64,000 bases of DNA from Acrocarpospora macrocephala (GTDB lineage Bacteria > Actinomycetota > Actinomycetes > Streptosporangiales > Streptosporangiaceae), in contig NZ_BLAE01000064.1 of the NCBI RefSeq assembly GCF_009687865.1, forward strand, positions 1 through 64,000, read 5' to 3'. This document shows positions 62,009 to 64,000 of the stretch, piece after piece. The notes below the pieces were generated by a model. The model had not been told where the DNA came from. It worked only from the letters and a program-made list of their open reading frames with translations, and did no database searches. The position numbers were made by a program, and so were the translations under genes. How positions within the stretch are numbered: the stretch's first letter is position 1; every line of letters starts with the position of its first letter.

Positions 62009-63781
62009 ATGACTTCGCGCGACCAGAACGCGCTCCGCGTCGGCCAGTTCTCCGCCTACTACGGCGACCGCCACACCGCCGTCCAGGAGCTCATCGCGAG
62101 CGACTGCGAGGTCCTGACCGGCGACTACCTCGCCGAGCTGACGATGCTGGTGCTGCGGAAGAACCAGATGCGCGGCGGCGTGGGGTACGCCGAAGGCTTC
62201 CTCCACCAGGTCCGCGACAACCTGGCCGACATCAAGGCGCGCGGCATCAAGCTCGTCACCAACGCCGGCGGTCTCGAACCGGAGGCGTGCGCGACTCGGC
62301 TGCGGGAGCTGACCGCGGAGCTCGGGATCGACCTCGACATCATCGCGGTGAGCGGCGACAACCAGATCGACAGCCTGACCGAGCTCCGGGAGGCGGGCGC
62401 CACGTTCGCCAACATCGACACCGGCGAGATCCTGGACATCGACAAACAGCCCGTGCTGACCGCCAACGCCTACCTCGGCGCCTGGCCGATCGTGGCAGCG
62501 CTGCGCCAGGGCGCGGACATCGTCATCTGCCCCCGCGTCACCGACGCCGCCCTGGTCATCGGCGCCGCGGCCTGGAAGTTCGACTGGGCGGCCGACGACT
62601 GGGACGCCCTGGCCGGCGCGCTGGTGGCCGGGCATGTCATCGAATGCGGCTGCCAGGCGACGGGCGGCAACTACGCCAACTTCGACGACTTCGCCGATCT
62701 GGGCCTGCCGGGCATGCCCATCGCCGAGATCAGGGCCGACGGCAGCGCGGTCATCACCAAGTCCCACGGGTCGGGCGGCGTGGTGGACATCGGGACCGTG
62801 ACCGCTCAGCTGCTCTACGAGGTGGGGAGCAGGTACTACCACAATCCCGACGTCATCGCCGATCTGGCCTCGACGGAGCTGGAGCGGGTCGGCCCCGACC
62901 GTGTGCTGGTCAAGGCGACCAAGGGGTTGCCGCCGACGGCTCAGTTGAAGCTCTCGCTCGCGTACGAGGGCGGCTACCGCAACCAGGTGACCATCGGCCT
63001 CACCGGCGGGCGGATCGAACAGAAGGAGGCCTGGCTGCGGCAGCAGGTCACCGCGGCCGTCGGCGCGCCGGAGTCCTTCGACGGCTTCCGCTGGACCAGG
63101 ATCGGCCCGGTCACGCCCACGGCCGGCAGCTACGACGAGTCCACGGCGTTCATCGTCATCAACGCCAAGGACAAGGACCGCGGCCGGGTCTCGCGGGTCA
63201 ACTTCTCCGACCGGATCACCCAGCTCGGCACCTCCAGCATCCCCGGCTTCTACACGTTCACGCCCCCCGCGAAGGAGCGGTTGTTCGGGGTGCAGTGGCC
63301 GACGTTGATCCCGAAGGCGGTCGTCGAGCAGGCGATCGTGCTGGCGGACGGCACCAGGATCGGCGTCCCCTGGCCGGCCTCAGGAACCGAGCTTCCCCCG
63401 CCGGACACCGAGCCCGTGGACGACACCCCGGTCGTCGTGGCCGGCCCCGTCGTCTCGACCCGGCTGGACGCGTTCATCGGCACCCGCTCCGGCGACAAGG
63501 CGGGCCTGGCCAACCTCGGCGTGTGGGCGGAGACGGACGACGCGTTCGAGTGGCTGCGCGCCTTCCTCACCGTGGACAAGCTCAAGGAACTTCTCACCGA
63601 AGCGCGCGACCTGACCGTGCACCGGCACGTCTTCCCCAAGCTCCGCGCCATGAACTTCCTAGTCCACGGGTGGCTGGAGGAGGGCGTCGCGTCCAGCACC
63701 CGGGTGGACGCCCAAGCCAAGGGCCTGGGCGAGTTCCTGGGCTCGATGACCGTCGAAGCGCCTGCCCGGCTCGTCTCCTGA
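62009..63781 (+). CDS. Acyclic terpene utilisation AtuA family protein (DUF1446)
   Basis: A 590-residue cytoplasmic protein. The first 440 residues are the DUF1446/AtuA domain (TNAGGLEPEACATRLRELTAELG, DIVICPRVTDAALVIGAAAWKFDW, HVIECGCQATGGNYANF). The last 110 residues match the AtuA C-terminal ferredoxin-fold domain (ARSGDKAG-like IGTRSGDKAGLANLGVW). The founding gene belongs to the citronellol/geraniol degradation cluster of Pseudomonas; the reaction is not established. It leads an operon with an amidohydrolase. Confidence 0.88.
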   Translation: MTSRDQNALRVGQFSAYYGDRHTAVQELIASDCEVLTGDYLAELTMLVLRKNQMRGGVGYAEGFLHQVRDNLADIKARGIKLVTNAGGLEPEACATRLRELTAELGIDLDIIAVSGDNQIDSLTELREAGATFANIDTGEILDIDKQPVLTANAYLGAWPIVAALRQGADIVICPRVTDAALVIGAAAWKFDWAADDWDALAGALVAGHVIECGCQATGGNYANFDDFADLGLPGMPIAEIRADGSAVITKSHGSGGVVDIGTVTAQLLYEVGSRYYHNPDVIADLASTELERVGPDRVLVKATKGLPPTAQLKLSLAYEGGYRNQVTIGLTGGRIEQKEAWLRQQVTAAVGAPESFDGFRWTRIGPVTPTAGSYDESTAFIVINAKDKDRGRVSRVNFSDRITQLGTSSIPGFYTFTPPAKERLFGVQWPTLIPKAVVEQAIVLADGTRIGVPWPASGTELPPPDTEPVDDTPVVVAGPVVSTRLDAFIGTRSGDKAGLANLGVWAETDDAFEWLRAFLTVDKLKELLTEARDLTVHRHVFPKLRAMNFLVHGWLEEGVASSTRVDAQAKGLGEFLGSMTVEAPARLVS

Positions 63782-63800
63782 CCAGCGGAGGAGTGGAATC

Positions 63801-64000
63801 TTGGAGATCCTGGACGCACAGATCCACTGCTGGCGGACCGACCATCCGACCCGGCCCTGGGTCAAGGAGTACCGGCCGGGCCAGCTGCCCTCCGGGCGTA
63901 ACCAGTTCCTCATCCACGCCGGCCAGTCGGCCGACCCGGAGACGGTCCTGATCGCCATGGCGGAGGTCGGCGTCGACGGCGGAATCCTGACCCCCGTCGG
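63801..64000 (+). CDS. Partial amidohydrolase-family protein
   Basis: A TTG start with GGAGGAG 7 bp upstream opens a frame that runs off the right edge. The visible 66 residues begin MEILDAQIHCWRTDHPTRPW, the typical start of metal-dependent amidohydrolase-2 (TIM-barrel) enzymes, where the equivalent of HxW/HxH binds metal. It lies 19 bp after the AtuA stop, so the two form one operon. Hydrolysis or decarboxylation of a ring or acyl intermediate is likely. Confidence 0.72.
   Translation, partial: MEILDAQIHCWRTDHPTRPWVKEYRPGQLPSGRNQFLIHAGQSADPETVLIAMAEVGVDGGILTPV

Overview
The window is high-GC actinobacterial DNA with GTG and TTG starts, many 4-base ATGA/GTGA gene overlaps, ECF41- and ECF42-type sigma factors, an iron (IdeR/DmdR-type) box and an AftD-like arabinofuranosyltransferase. 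Gene content and the RpoB sequence point to a Streptosporangiales-type actinomycete (Nonomuraea/Streptosporangium relatives). That placement is inferred by reading, not by a search. No rRNA, tRNA, CRISPR array or intact insertion sequence was seen.

Layout. 1-4.1 kb: an operon of a YtrA-type GntR repressor, an ABC-2 transporter and an S41 peptidase, next to a truncated lipoprotein hydrolase gene. 4.3-11 kb: small stress or accessory units: an iron-box PPOX flavoprotein, a 24-residue ORF plus a cloverleaf-like leader in front of a DUF1062 gene, VOC proteins, HxlR/metallo-hydrolase and TetR/oxidoreductase divergent pairs, and a decayed ECF sigma gene. 11.4-14.3 kb: a secreted protein and an ECF41 sigma factor divergent from a BBE-type flavoprotein.

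14.3-27.9 kb is the most interesting part. A 19-bp inverted repeat resembling the rifamycin-associated element precedes one uninterrupted 1134-codon frame. It joins a GT1 glycosyltransferase of the rifamycin-glycosylating kind to a complete HelR-like RNA-polymerase helicase. A PadR/DUF1048/ABC exporter operon and an ECF42/DGPF pair follow. Then come a LexA paralogue and a full-length rpoB with no rpoC beside it. Its rifampicin region carries Asn at the position equivalent to Ser531, a residue linked to natural rifampicin resistance in spirochaetes. Drug modification, drug displacement and target substitution therefore appear to be encoded within about 12 kb.

27.9-35.3 kb: a tightly overlapping operon on the minus strand combining a peptide/nickel-type ABC importer with a non-haem iron oxygenase, an alpha/beta-hydrolase-fold protein lacking its nucleophile Ser, and a DUF427 protein. 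35.4-51.6 kb: a cell-envelope glycan locus (two DUF3068 proteins, two methyltransferases, three acyltransferase-3 domains of which two are fused, an AftD-like enzyme, a GT4, a DUF2613 mini-protein and large membrane proteins). A palindromic TAGAAC-type motif recurs at its promoters.

51.9-64 kb: a catabolic locus. A minus-strand run (acyl-CoA dehydrogenase, LLM monooxygenase, FCD-GntR regulator, fused LivHM permease, LivG, LivF, binding protein, SDR, MDR) diverges from an AtuA-family protein and a truncated amidohydrolase gene. This suggests uptake and CoA-dependent breakdown of a branched or terpenoid acid.
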